A stretch of DNA of 64,000 bases from assembly GCA_035565775.1 (NCBI GenBank), contig DATMRW010000025.1, positions 113,184 through 177,183 on the forward strand, given 5' to 3'. This document shows positions 50,602-58,847 of this stretch, piece after piece. Position 1 is the first letter of the stretch. Every line of letters starts with the position of its first letter. Both the position numbers and the translations under genes were made by a program. The stretch comes from PRO6 sp035565775 (GTDB taxonomy: Bacteria > Pseudomonadota > Alphaproteobacteria > Rhizobiales > Xanthobacteraceae). The notes under the pieces are model-generated. The model saw only the letters and a list, made by a program, of their open reading frames with translations, ran no database searches and was not told the DNA's origin.

Positions 50602-53600
50602 ATGAACTGTGCAACCTGTGGCTTCCAGATTGAAAGCGGCTTTGCGTTCTGCCCGAAGTGCGGTGCCCGCCAACCGGCGCCGTGCCCGAGCTGCGGCTAT
50701 CGCTGTGCGCCGGATTTCGCCTTTTGCCCGCAATGCGGAAGCAGCATCGCGGCCAAATCGAACGGGGAAAAATCTCCCTCGCGAATGCCGCCTACTGCTG
50801 AGGCCGAGAAAAATCATTGGCCTTTGCAACCGTCTTCCGATGCCGATCGCAGGACCGTGACAATCCTGTTCGCCGACCTCAGCGGCTTCACCGCGCTCAG
50901 CGAACAGCTTGATCCCGAGGCGGTGCAGAGGCTGCAGACCGAGCTGTTCAAGGAATGGACCGCGGCCGTCCAGGATTTTGGCGGCTTCGTCGACAAGTTC
51001 ATCGGCGATGCGATGCTCGCTTTATTCGGCGCTCCGGTCGCGCATGAGGACGACCCGGAGCGCGCGCTCCGTGCGGCGCTTGCGATGATCGCCCGCACGC
51101 AGCGGCTCGGCCAGAACTTTCCTGCGACAATCCCAAAAATGCTTCTTCACGTCGGCATCAACACCGGGCCGGTCGTTGCCGGCGGATTGGGCGTAGGTGC
51201 GGCAAAATCCTATTCGGTCACCGGCGATACGGTGAACACTGCGCAGCGGCTGCAATCGCTGGCCGAACCCGGCGAGGTGCTGGTGGGGCCGTTGACCTAT
51301 CGGCTCACACGCCATGCCTTCTGTTACGAGTCGCTGGGCAATGTCGCGCTGCGCGGCAAGGCCGACAGCGTACTGGTGCACAGGCTGCGGGGGCCGCTCG
51401 CTGCGCCGCGGGCCGCGCGCGGGCTTGAGGCGCTCGGCCTGAGCACGCCGCTGATCGGCCGCGGTGCGGAACTGCGCCGCATGCTGTCGAGCCTTGACCG
51501 GGCATGCGAAGGTTCAGCGCAGCTTCTCCGTCTCGTCGGCGAGGCTGGTATCGGCAAATCGCGACTGGTGAACGAATTCATCGCCCAGGTCGGCTGCGAG
51601 GAACGCTTTCGAAACGTCGTCGTGCGGTATGCGGCCTGCTCCTCGCTCGGCGAGCAATCATACGGCACCATCGGTGCAATGGTTCGCAGCGCGGCCGGAG
51701 TGATGCGCAACGATGCGCCGGACGAAATGCGCGTGAAGCTTGCAGCGCTGCTTGCTGATCTTGACCTCGAGTGCGAGGAGGCGGAGCGGCTGATGCCGCT
51801 GCTCTACTATGTGATTGGTCTGTGTGATCCCAAGGCCCCTCTGCGGCATGTCGAGCCGGAGCAACTGCATCGGCAGATTCTCAGCGCGGTGCGCACCATC
51901 TTCGAACGCCGCCTGTCGATGTCGCCGCTGCTGATCATCGTTGAGGATCTGCACTGGGCCGATGCAGTTTCGGTCGAGGCGCTGCGTTTCCTCATGGACC
52001 GGATGGAGCGATCGCGGCTGATGCTGGTCGTCACCCATCGTCCGGCGATCGAAAACGACCGACTCGACTCGAGCAGGTTCAGCCATACCACGCTCAGACT
52101 GTCGCAGCTTGGCAATGAGGATGGACGCCGCCTGCTGGCTGCGCTGTTCGGTGAGGCCTGGGTGACGTCTGCGAGGGCGCTTCTCTGCAATATTCTTGAA
52201 CGAGCTGGCGGCAACCCGCTGTTCATCGAGGAGATCGTGCGCGGCCTGATCGATCTCGGCGTGCTGAGGCGTGACGGCCCTCAGTGGCACATCGTGGGCG
52301 GCGAAGCGACGGTGAGCATTCCGGACACGATTCAGGCGATGCTGCTCGCCCGCGTCGACCGGCTGCCGCTGGAGGCGAGGCGGCTCGCGCAGGAGGCTGC
52401 GGTCATCGGTCCGCGGTTCGATGCGACGCTGCTTGAGGCGGTGACTGCCGATCCGGCAAGGGTGGGGGCTGGTCTTGAACTGCTTTGCGATGCAGAGATC
52501 ATCCGCGAGGTTGCCGGGTCAGGCTCGATCTCGGCTCATTGCTATCGCTTTACGCAAACGCTGCTGCAGGACGTGATCTATCAAAATCTCCTGCTGCAGC
52601 GGCGCACGGAGATGCATGGACAGATCGCCTGCGCCTTTGAAAAGCTGTGCGGCGAGAGCCCGGAGCGGCTCGAGGATCTGACCGTGCTCGGCCATCATTT
52701 CGCGCTGAGCGCCGAGCGGGAAAAGGGCGCGCGCTACCTCCGCGAAGCGGGCGACCGGGCCCGGATGGTTTTTGCCAATGATGACGCCCTTCGTTTCTAC
52801 GAACAGGCGCTCGCCGCGCTGGCCATGGTCGGACCGTCTCCGCTCAGACTGCAGATCAGCGAGCGGATCGGTGATCTGTGCGCCCCGATCGGCCGCCGGG
52901 CGCTTGCGCGCGAGCACTATGAAACGGTGCTGCAGGCATATCGCGACAACGGCGATCACGTTGCCTCGGCGCGGGTGCTGCGCAAGATCGGCCGGCTGTT
53001 ATGGGATGGCGGCAAGCGCGAGGAGGCCGAAGCGCGATATGCCGAGGCTGCGACGCTTCTTGAGGGGGCGGGTGCGCCAATCGAGCAGGCGCATCTTTTG
53101 CAGGAACGCGGCCGCCTCGCGTTCCGCACCGGCGATCACGTGCGCGCCGCGCAGTGGGCCGACGCCGCGCTGGAATGCGCGGCTGCCCTCAATGGCGACG
53201 AAGATCCCGAAATCCGCCGCGACGCCGCGCTTGCCACTGCCGAAGCGTTTAATACCAAGGGCGTTGCGCTGGCGCGGCTGGGGCGGAACCGGGAAGCGGT
53301 GGGTCTGGTGGAACGCAGCATCGCGGTCGCTGAAGCCGCCGAGCTTCCCGGCGCAGCCTGCCGTGGTTACACCAATCTGGGTGTTCTCTACACGACGACA
53401 AACCCGGCGCAGGCGATGGAGGTCTGCCGCCGTGGCCTTGAGGTGTCGCGGCGCATTCACGATCTCGGTTTCCAGGCGCGCCTGCTGACCAATTTTGCGG
53501 TCGCTTGCTGCACGTTTACCGATCGCTGCCCGATCGAGGGCGTTCCGGCGGCTGAGAAGGCCGTGGAAATCGATCGCGTGCTCGACCAGCGCGAGCATCT

Positions 53601-53868
53601 GCCGGTGCCGCTCATCGTGCTTGGGCAGATCCATCAATGTCGGGGCGAGCCGGAGGCGGCCGCAGGTTTCTACAATGAGGCATTGGAGGTGGCGCGCGAA
53701 ACGGCCGAGCCGCAGCAGCTTTTTCCGTGCTATGATGGCCTTGCAACGCTGAACCTCGACCTCGACAATCTGGCGGAGGCCGAACGCTATTTTTCTTTGG
53801 CTCAGGATGTTTGCGCCCAGCACGGGCTCGACCCGGAAGCGCTCGTGGTGTTGCCTTTTCTCGATTGA
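50602..53868 (+). CDS. Class III nucleotide cyclase fused to zinc ribbons, AAA/STAND-type ATPase and TPR repeats
   Basis: 1088 residues from the ATG at 50602. Two CxxC zinc ribbons (residues 1-50: CATCGFQIESGFAFCPKCG; CPSCGY...FAFCPQCG). A cyclase domain at about 80-265 has metal-binding Asp in ILFADLSGFTALSE and IGDAMLALFG, and Asn/Arg in GDTVNTAQRL, so it looks catalytically complete. An ATPase domain at about 290-640 has Walker A GEAGIGKS and Walker B-like IIVEDLHWAD. The rest is helical with TPR-like repeats to the end. Such ATPase-linked cyclases sense unknown cues. The nucleotide (cAMP, cGMP or other) cannot be assigned. 190 bp after the cNMP-binding patatin and 20 bp before a peroxiredoxin gene. 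Confidence 0.93.
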   Translation: MNCATCGFQIESGFAFCPKCGARQPAPCPSCGYRCAPDFAFCPQCGSSIAAKSNGEKSPSRMPPTAEAEKNHWPLQPSSDADRRTVTILFADLSGFTALSEQLDPEAVQRLQTELFKEWTAAVQDFGGFVDKFIGDAMLALFGAPVAHEDDPERALRAALAMIARTQRLGQNFPATIPKMLLHVGINTGPVVAGGLGVGAAKSYSVTGDTVNTAQRLQSLAEPGEVLVGPLTYRLTRHAFCYESLGNVALRGKADSVLVHRLRGPLAAPRAARGLEALGLSTPLIGRGAELRRMLSSLDRACEGSAQLLRLVGEAGIGKSRLVNEFIAQVGCEERFRNVVVRYAACSSLGEQSYGTIGAMVRSAAGVMRNDAPDEMRVKLAALLADLDLECEEAERLMPLLYYVIGLCDPKAPLRHVEPEQLHRQILSAVRTIFERRLSMSPLLIIVEDLHWADAVSVEALRFLMDRMERSRLMLVVTHRPAIENDRLDSSRFSHTTLRLSQLGNEDGRRLLAALFGEAWVTSARALLCNILERAGGNPLFIEEIVRGLIDLGVLRRDGPQWHIVGGEATVSIPDTIQAMLLARVDRLPLEARRLAQEAAVIGPRFDATLLEAVTADPARVGAGLELLCDAEIIREVAGSGSISAHCYRFTQTLLQDVIYQNLLLQRRTEMHGQIACAFEKLCGESPERLEDLTVLGHHFALSAEREKGARYLREAGDRARMVFANDDALRFYEQALAALAMVGPSPLRLQISERIGDLCAPIGRRALAREHYETVLQAYRDNGDHVASARVLRKIGRLLWDGGKREEAEARYAEAATLLEGAGAPIEQAHLLQERGRLAFRTGDHVRAAQWADAALECAAALNGDEDPEIRRDAALATAEAFNTKGVALARLGRNREAVGLVERSIAVAEAAELPGAACRGYTNLGVLYTTTNPAQAMEVCRRGLEVSRRIHDLGFQARLLTNFAVACCTFTDRCPIEGVPAAEKAVEIDRVLDQREHLPVPLIVLGQIHQCRGEPEAAAGFYNEALEVARETAEPQQLFPCYDGLATLNLDLDNLAEAERYFSLAQDVCAQHGLDPEALVVLPFLD

Positions 53869-53888
53869 CCGGGGAAGGAAGGTTAAAA

Positions 53889-54566
53889 ATGGCCGCGCAA
53901 ACCGACGTGGGTCCCCTTCGGCCGGGTGACAGAGCACCCAACCTGGTGCTCGATGCGATCACTCATGAAGGCAAGATTTCGCTAGATGACTTTCGCGGGC
54001 AGAAGCCGGTCTTGGTCGGCCTGTTCCGGGGGCTGCATTGCCCCTTCTGCCGTCGCCACATCGCCGCGCAAGCGCAGCTCGACCCGGCGCTTCGCGAAAG
54101 GGGCGTCGAGAGCCTGACCGTGGTCAACACCCCGATCGAGCGCGCGCGGCTTTATCTGCGCTATCATCCGATACCGAACCTTCTCGCTGCCGCCGACCCC
54201 GCCCGGACCTCGCACCGCGCGTTCGGACTTCCCAATCTCGAATTCACGGAGAACGAGACGACATGGCCGCACAAGGTCTCGATGACTGCGGTGCTGAGCA
54301 TGCGGGTCGACGTCCCCGGTATCACTCCGGGGCCGCTTGATCCGCTTGCCGCGGGAGAGTTGATGGACACGGAAGATGGTTACGAACTGACCGAGGCCGA
54401 CGAGCAGATGATAGCGACCGGCCGGGGCCAGCTCGTCGGGCAATTTCTTCTCGACCGGCAGGGCATCGTCCGCTGGTGCTTTACGGAAGTCCCGGAGGGC
54501 GGGCGATACATGTTCGCGATGCCGGATCCGCAGGAGCTGATGTCCGCCGTCTCTCAGGTTGCCTGA
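53889..54566 (+). CDS. Peroxiredoxin-like (AhpC/TSA, thioredoxin-fold) protein
   Basis: 225 residues; the ATG at 53889 has GGAAGGAAGG just upstream. Thioredoxin-fold: LRPGDRAPNLVLDAITHEGK, then LDDFRGQKPVLVGLFRGLHC and CPFCRRH (C51-x-x-C54 instead of the T-x-x-C of most peroxiredoxins). The CPFC pair makes it closer to AhpC/TSA-like redoxins of unknown client than to AhpC itself. 20 bp after the ATPase-cyclase gene, so co-transcribed with it. Suggests the cyclase locus responds to redox stress (inference). Confidence 0.85.
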   Translation: MAAQTDVGPLRPGDRAPNLVLDAITHEGKISLDDFRGQKPVLVGLFRGLHCPFCRRHIAAQAQLDPALRERGVESLTVVNTPIERARLYLRYHPIPNLLAAADPARTSHRAFGLPNLEFTENETTWPHKVSMTAVLSMRVDVPGITPGPLDPLAAGELMDTEDGYELTEADEQMIATGRGQLVGQFLLDRQGIVRWCFTEVPEGGRYMFAMPDPQELMSAVSQVA

Positions 54567-54614
54567 TAACTCCGGCGGAGCTGCAGGCGGACCGCCGCGT
54601 GGTCAAGCAGTTGC

Positions 54615-55826
54615 TCACCGCGCGAGATGAGTGTGCGCACTTTGCCCCGCCTCATCGCGGAGCCCGAAGACTTTTCGCGCGGTTGCAAAACCCGCCAGCG
54701 CAAAGTCGCCAACCGGCATGAAGTCTGAGGGGAAGTGCCGCGCGAACTCATCGGAAGCCAGCACCGTCCGCTGCAGTTTTCCGGTCAAGGATTCGATGCG
54801 GGCAGCAAGGTTCACTGCCGGTCCGATGCAGGTGAAGTCCAGCCGGTTTCCGCTGCCTATGTTTCCATAGAGCACCTGGCCCAAATGCAGCGCGAGCCCG
54901 AAGCGTGTGGACTTAAGACCTGGCGTCTCAAAAGTGTCGAATGAGGATGCGACGGCTGTGCGCGCCTCGCGGGCGGCGCTGAGGGCGGCGGTGCAGACTT
55001 CGCGTACGTTCTTGCCATCGGGGGCGATCGTGAAAATGGCTAAGAGGCCATCGCCCATGAATTTGAGAACTTCGCCGCCGTGGGCGAGAATGGACAGAAC
55101 CTGACAATCAAAATATCGGTTGAGCAGATCGAGCAGCGCCTTGGGCGGCAGCCGGTCGGCGAGGGCGGTGAAGCCGCGCATGTCCGACAGCCAGATCGCC
55201 GCATCGATGGTCTCGACATCGCCCCGCCTGATCTGTCCAGCGAGAATGCGCGCCCCTCCCTTGTGGCCGACATAAGTGTCGAGCAGTGTGCTCGCCGTAC
55301 GCCGAAGCACGTGGTTTTCGACAACGCGGGTGAACGGCAGGAGAACGCTTTCGAGGCCCGCGATCTGCGCGTCGGTGAAGCCGCCGGGGACGCGCGTCGC
55401 AAAGGTTGCGCCGTGAACGGTGCCATCTGAGAAGAACAAGGGCACCGCGACGTAATCCGTGACGCCCTGTTTCCGCAGTTCGCGTGCATCCGCAAAATCC
55501 AGAAGGCTATCCTTGCCCGAGAGCCGGCGGCGCACGACGAGGCCCGTGTCGATGACGCGCCGCACGGGACTGTTGCGAAAGTCCTCGGTTTGGAACGCTT
55601 CGAACGGCGCACTGTTCACTTCGACAGCAGTGCCCGGTTTCCAGAGAAAGCGCTGTCCCATGATCTGCGGGTGCAAGGTGAGCACGAATACTCCGACCCG
55701 CCATATCGGAAACCCGATGCGGAGAAGTCGGTCGCATAGTTCGCCCAGCACCTTTTCCGTGTCGCGGATTGGGCGCGCTCCGTCGATCAGCCATTCGATG
55801 ATCGTCTTGGTGTCGCAGCTGGCCAT
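54615..55826 (-). CDS. Class III adenylate/guanylate cyclase with N-terminal sensor-like domain
   Basis: About 403 residues from the ATG at 55826 (an in-frame ATG at 55880 would add 18; neither has a clear ribosome site). The N-terminal half (1-190) looks like a small-molecule-binding or GAF-like domain (TVHGATFATRVPGGFTDAQI; VLLPFTRVVENHVLRRTAST). The cyclase domain at about 205-400 has both metal Asp (AIWLSDMRGFTALAD; KFMGDGLLAIF) and the Asn/Arg pair in GPAVNLAARIE. Soluble, so cytosolic. Opposite strand to the first cyclase, 48 bp beyond the peroxiredoxin stop. Confidence 0.9.
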   Translation of the reverse strand: MASCDTKTIIEWLIDGARPIRDTEKVLGELCDRLLRIGFPIWRVGVFVLTLHPQIMGQRFLWKPGTAVEVNSAPFEAFQTEDFRNSPVRRVIDTGLVVRRRLSGKDSLLDFADARELRKQGVTDYVAVPLFFSDGTVHGATFATRVPGGFTDAQIAGLESVLLPFTRVVENHVLRRTASTLLDTYVGHKGGARILAGQIRRGDVETIDAAIWLSDMRGFTALADRLPPKALLDLLNRYFDCQVLSILAHGGEVLKFMGDGLLAIFTIAPDGKNVREVCTAALSAAREARTAVASSFDTFETPGLKSTRFGLALHLGQVLYGNIGSGNRLDFTCIGPAVNLAARIESLTGKLQRTVLASDEFARHFPSDFMPVGDFALAGFATARKVFGLRDEAGQSAHTHLAR

Positions 55827-56055
55827 GTGTTGATGTCCGGTAGTGCGGACGACGGCGACGTCACCGCGGAAGCATTCCATATTGCGCGTTCCGCGCCAAA
55901 GGAATTCGGCATGGTTTCGGCGAGGCGAAAGTCGGAGAAATCCAGCTGCCGATATTCGGATTTTCGCGCCGTTGCGGGTATGAAGTTGGAATATTCCGGC
56001 GGCGTCGGCGGGTGTAGCATGATGGAAGCGGAGCGCTGGCTGACGGAGGTCATCA

Positions 56056-56646
56056 ATGGCCAACAGAATTCTGGTTCTCTATGGCTCCTATCGGGTCGAT
56101 CGTATGGGTATCCGGCTCGCGGATTTTGTCGTCGCGAGGTTGCGTGCGCGGGGGGAGGACGTCGAGCTGATCGATGCGAGAGCAATCGGCCTTCCGATGC
56201 TCGACCGAATGTACAAAGAGTACCCGAAGGGCGGTGCGCCGGCGGCGTTGGAACTGCTGGCCGAGAAGATCCGTTCCGCCGACGGATTCGTTTTCATCAC
56301 TGGCGAGTACAATTGGGGCATCCAGCCTGGCCTGAAAAACTTGACCGATCATTTTCTTGAGGAATGGTTTTGGCGGCCGGCGGCCATCGCAAGTTATTCC
56401 GCCGGACGTTTTTCCGGTGCCCGATCGGCGCTGACATGGCACGGCACGTTGTCCGAGATGGGAATGGTAGTCGTTTCGTCGACGATCGCGGTCGGCCCGA
56501 TTTCGCAGTCCCTTGACGAGGCTGGCCAGCCGATCGGCGAGGGCGGGAAAGCGCTGGCGCAGGCGTTTCCACGTTTCGCTGATGATCTCGCATGGTGGAT
56601 GGAGGCCGCGAGAGAGCAGCGCACCCGCAAAAAGCCGCCATATTGA
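56056..56646 (+). CDS. NAD(P)H-dependent FMN reductase-type flavoprotein
   Basis: 196 residues. Flavodoxin-like fold: phosphate-binding loop ILVLYGSYRVDRMGIRLADF, and the flavin-ring region FVFITGEYNWGIQPGLKN, followed by GRFSGARSALTWHGTLSEMG. Matches the NADPH-dependent FMN reductase / quinone reductase family (ArsH/ChrR/SsuE relatives). Divergent from the cyclase, 230 bp between starts. Supplies reduced flavin or detoxifies quinones; which one is unknown. It is convergent with rcnA, 19 bp apart. Confidence 0.88.
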   Translation: MANRILVLYGSYRVDRMGIRLADFVVARLRARGEDVELIDARAIGLPMLDRMYKEYPKGGAPAALELLAEKIRSADGFVFITGEYNWGIQPGLKNLTDHFLEEWFWRPAAIASYSAGRFSGARSALTWHGTLSEMGMVVVSSTIAVGPISQSLDEAGQPIGEGGKALAQAFPRFADDLAWWMEAAREQRTRKKPPY

Positions 56647-56665
56647 ATGTCGGAGCGGAGCGCGG

Positions 56666-57721
56666 TCAGAGCGCGTTCAATCCGGCCCATCCGGTATAGA
56701 CGCCGACCATGGCGATCACTGAAACCGAGACATAGGGCGCCTTGCGCAGGATGTGCGTAAAGTCCGCCCAGCGGCGTTCGATGTGGCGCAGGCTGAGCGC
56801 GGCCAAAACGCCGGCGGACACCATCGTAACCGCGAGGCCGATACCGAAGCAAAGCACCAAGGTGAAGCCGAGGCTGAACTGCTTGAGCTGGATGCACAGA
56901 AGGAGGATGGTGACCGCGGCGGGGCAGGGAATGAGGCCGCCCGTCAATCCGAACAACACGATCTGCCAGGTCGTGGCACTGCGACCTTCAAAGCGGTTGC
57001 GGATAGCTGCAGCATGCGCGCGGGCATGGGCATCGTCCTCGCTTCCCAAATTCATGTGCGAATGAACATGTTCCTCGAACATGGTCTCGATCGGGGCGTG
57101 TCCGCATAGCGACAGGCGGGCCTTGAAGACATGCGGTTCCGGCACCTCCGCGACGCTTTCGAGATAATCCGCTCGGCTGATGAAATCGAACGACTGCCCG
57201 GCGCCATCGGAGCGGATGGTCGACAGGTGGATCTCGTCGGGGCGCGGAAGGGCACCGCGCATGTTTCGGATGCGCCAGTGGGGCGGCGTGTTCTCCTCAA
57301 AGATTTCCAGCGACAGCACCGAGCCGCCGGTTTCGATCCGCTGGATATTGCCATGGTGGTGATGGGCATCGCCTTTCTGCTCTCGCCAGATCCGTCTCGC
57401 CATCCATGCGGCAAGGCAAATGATGATGATCGCCGATGCGATCTGGAGATAGGCTGCGCTTTCGTCGCCGCTCCACTGGCGGCCGAAATAGAGGCCACTG
57501 AGCGCGATGATCCAGACCACCGCCGTGTGCGAGAGGGTCGCAGACAGTCCAAGCAGGGTCGCCTGAAGTACGGTGCCGCGGATGGCGATGATGAACGCCG
57601 CCATCATCGTCTTGGAATGGCCGGGCTCAAGGCCATGCAGTGCCCCGAGCAGGATGGCAGTCGGGACGAACAGCCAGGCGTGGGCGGTGCTCTGCTGGAG
57701 AAGCTGAGAGAGATCTGGCAT
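56666..57721 (-). CDS. rcnA: Nickel/cobalt efflux protein, RcnA-like (NicO family)
   Basis: 351-residue inner-membrane exporter. NicO signature near the start: AILLGALHGLEPGHSKTMMA, the His-x-x-x-x-x-His pattern of metal sites, and a second LTGGLIPCPAAVTILLLCIQ. About six helices. A long cytoplasmic or periplasmic middle loop includes a His-rich run (DAHHHHG, near residue 120) and HVHSHMN, likely metal buffer sites. Encoded next to an RcnR-type repressor, so this is the standard Ni/Co resistance pair. The loop (about 125-230) is much larger than in E. coli RcnA and contains a non-family segment with SLEIFEENTPPHWRIR. Confidence 0.9.
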   Translation of the reverse strand: MPDLSQLLQQSTAHAWLFVPTAILLGALHGLEPGHSKTMMAAFIIAIRGTVLQATLLGLSATLSHTAVVWIIALSGLYFGRQWSGDESAAYLQIASAIIIICLAAWMARRIWREQKGDAHHHHGNIQRIETGGSVLSLEIFEENTPPHWRIRNMRGALPRPDEIHLSTIRSDGAGQSFDFISRADYLESVAEVPEPHVFKARLSLCGHAPIETMFEEHVHSHMNLGSEDDAHARAHAAAIRNRFEGRSATTWQIVLFGLTGGLIPCPAAVTILLLCIQLKQFSLGFTLVLCFGIGLAVTMVSAGVLAALSLRHIERRWADFTHILRKAPYVSVSVIAMVGVYTGWAGLNAL

Positions 57722-57755
57722 GGACTACCTCAGATCGGATCACCTCAGATCAGGC

Positions 57756-58034
57756 TCATTTCAGATAGGTGCGGACGACGTCGATCAGCTCCGCCGCTGC
57801 CCCTGCCTTGTCCGGATCGTCTTCCTCGTCCGGGTCGACCACGTGGTGGCGGATGTGCTCCTCGATCAGCTCGACGGTCAGCCCGTTGATGGCTCCGCGA
57901 ACCGACGCGACGAGCATCAAAATGTCGGCGCAGCCGATCGCGGTCTCGAGGCCGCGCTCGATCGCTTCCAGCTGGCCCCGGATCCGCCGAACCCGGCTGA
58001 TGAGCTTTGGTTTCTGCTCGATCGTGTGCGTCAT
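57756..58034 (-). CDS. rcnR: Nickel/cobalt-responsive repressor, RcnR (CsoR/FrmR family)
   Basis: 92 residues, all-helical DUF156 protein. The RcnR metal ligand set is complete: H3 (MTHTIEQ), C35 (TAIGCADI), H60 and H64 (EEHIRHH). FrmR and CsoR relatives lack part of this set, so a Ni/Co sensor is favoured. Metal binding releases DNA and lets rcnA be transcribed. Upstream of rcnA on the same strand by 34 bp, and directly behind a G-tract dyad (58039-58060). No Shine-Dalgarno precedes the ATG, so translation may be leaderless. Confidence 0.93.
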   Translation of the reverse strand: MTHTIEQKPKLISRVRRIRGQLEAIERGLETAIGCADILMLVASVRGAINGLTVELIEEHIRHHVVDPDEEDDPDKAGAAAELIDVVRTYLK

Positions 58035-58038
58035 TCTG

Positions 58039-58060
58039 GTAGTATAGGGGGGTATCCTAC
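58039..58060. promoter_or_regulatory. RcnR/CsoR-type operator
   Basis: GTAGTATA-GGGGGG-TATCCTAC: G6 tract flanked by inverted arms matching at 7 of 8 positions. This is the G-tract-plus-dyad architecture bound by RcnR-family repressors. It starts 4 bp upstream of the rcnR ATG, so it overlaps the leader and probably the transcription start. Confidence 0.88.
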
Positions 58061-58305
58061 ATTTTGCCGTTCAGAATTTGATCGCGTCGCTTCACGTCCC
58101 GGTGACTGCTGGTGGAGGTCCTGATGGAAATTGGAGGGTGGCACCGGCCTGCTTTTCCGAGCCGCAACGACAGCGGGTGGATAGCAATCTGAGGTAGATC
58201 AATTCCTCGAACCTCTGTTCGCGGATATACTTTAAATTGCTTTGTTGAGCGCGAAGCGTCCGGCGGGCCAAGAAAGGCTCGTCCTGACAAAAGGGGTTGT
58301 TCGCA

Positions 58306-58827
58306 ATGCCGAATGCCGCCAGTTACTCGGTTGCTGAAGTTCTTCGCGACGGGGGCCACATCGAAATCCGTGCGCTCCGGCACGACGATCGCGAAGGCCT
58401 CATCGCCGCCATCGCCCGGACCAGCAACGAAAGCCTGTATCATCGCTTCTTCGGGCCAAAGCACTTCTTTTCGGAAAAGGAAATCTCTTTCTTTCTCGAC
58501 GTGGATTTCGTCAACCACGTCGCATTGGTCGCTGTCGCGGACGAGGACGGACGACCTGCGATCGTTGGTGGTGCGCGTTACATCGTGGTCGGTCCGGCGC
58601 AAGCCGAGGTGTCGTTCATGGTGATCGATAGCTATCAGGGGCGCGGCATCGGCACGCTATTGTTGCGCCATCTTGCAGGTATCGCGCGTGGGGCGGGCAT
58701 CAAGGAGTTTGTTGCTGAAGTCATGCCCGACAACGTCAGCATGCTGGGCGTTTTCAGACATAGCGGCATGCGTGAAAGCACGAAGCTGCAGCCTGGGGAC
58801 GTTCACGTGGTGTTGGAATTGAACTGA
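58306..58827 (+). CDS. GNAT acetyltransferase
   Basis: 173 residues from the ATG at 58306 (AAGGGG nine bases upstream). GNAT fold with the CoA-binding Q/R-x-x-G-x-G/A loop in YQGRGIGTLLLRHLAGIARG, and preceding AEVSFMVIDSY strand. N-terminal half: IEIRALRHDDREGLIAAIAR, YHRFFGPKHF. Resembles the acetyltransferase domain of protein lysine acetyltransferases (Pat/PatZ-like GNAT), but with no NDP-forming synthetase domain. Substrate unknown. Convergent with the P-type ATPase (20 bp apart). Confidence 0.9.
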   Translation: MPNAASYSVAEVLRDGGHIEIRALRHDDREGLIAAIARTSNESLYHRFFGPKHFFSEKEISFFLDVDFVNHVALVAVADEDGRPAIVGGARYIVVGPAQAEVSFMVIDSYQGRGIGTLLLRHLAGIARGAGIKEFVAEVMPDNVSMLGVFRHSGMRESTKLQPGDVHVVLELN

Positions 58828-58847
58828 GCAATGCGCTGTTCTTTACC

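Noticed and set aside
48522..55826. A confident call of Pycsar or CBASS anti-phage system
   Set aside because: No CD-NTase, and the cyclases are large sensor-type class III enzymes and not short PycC-like ones; resemblance is kept as a hypothesis only.
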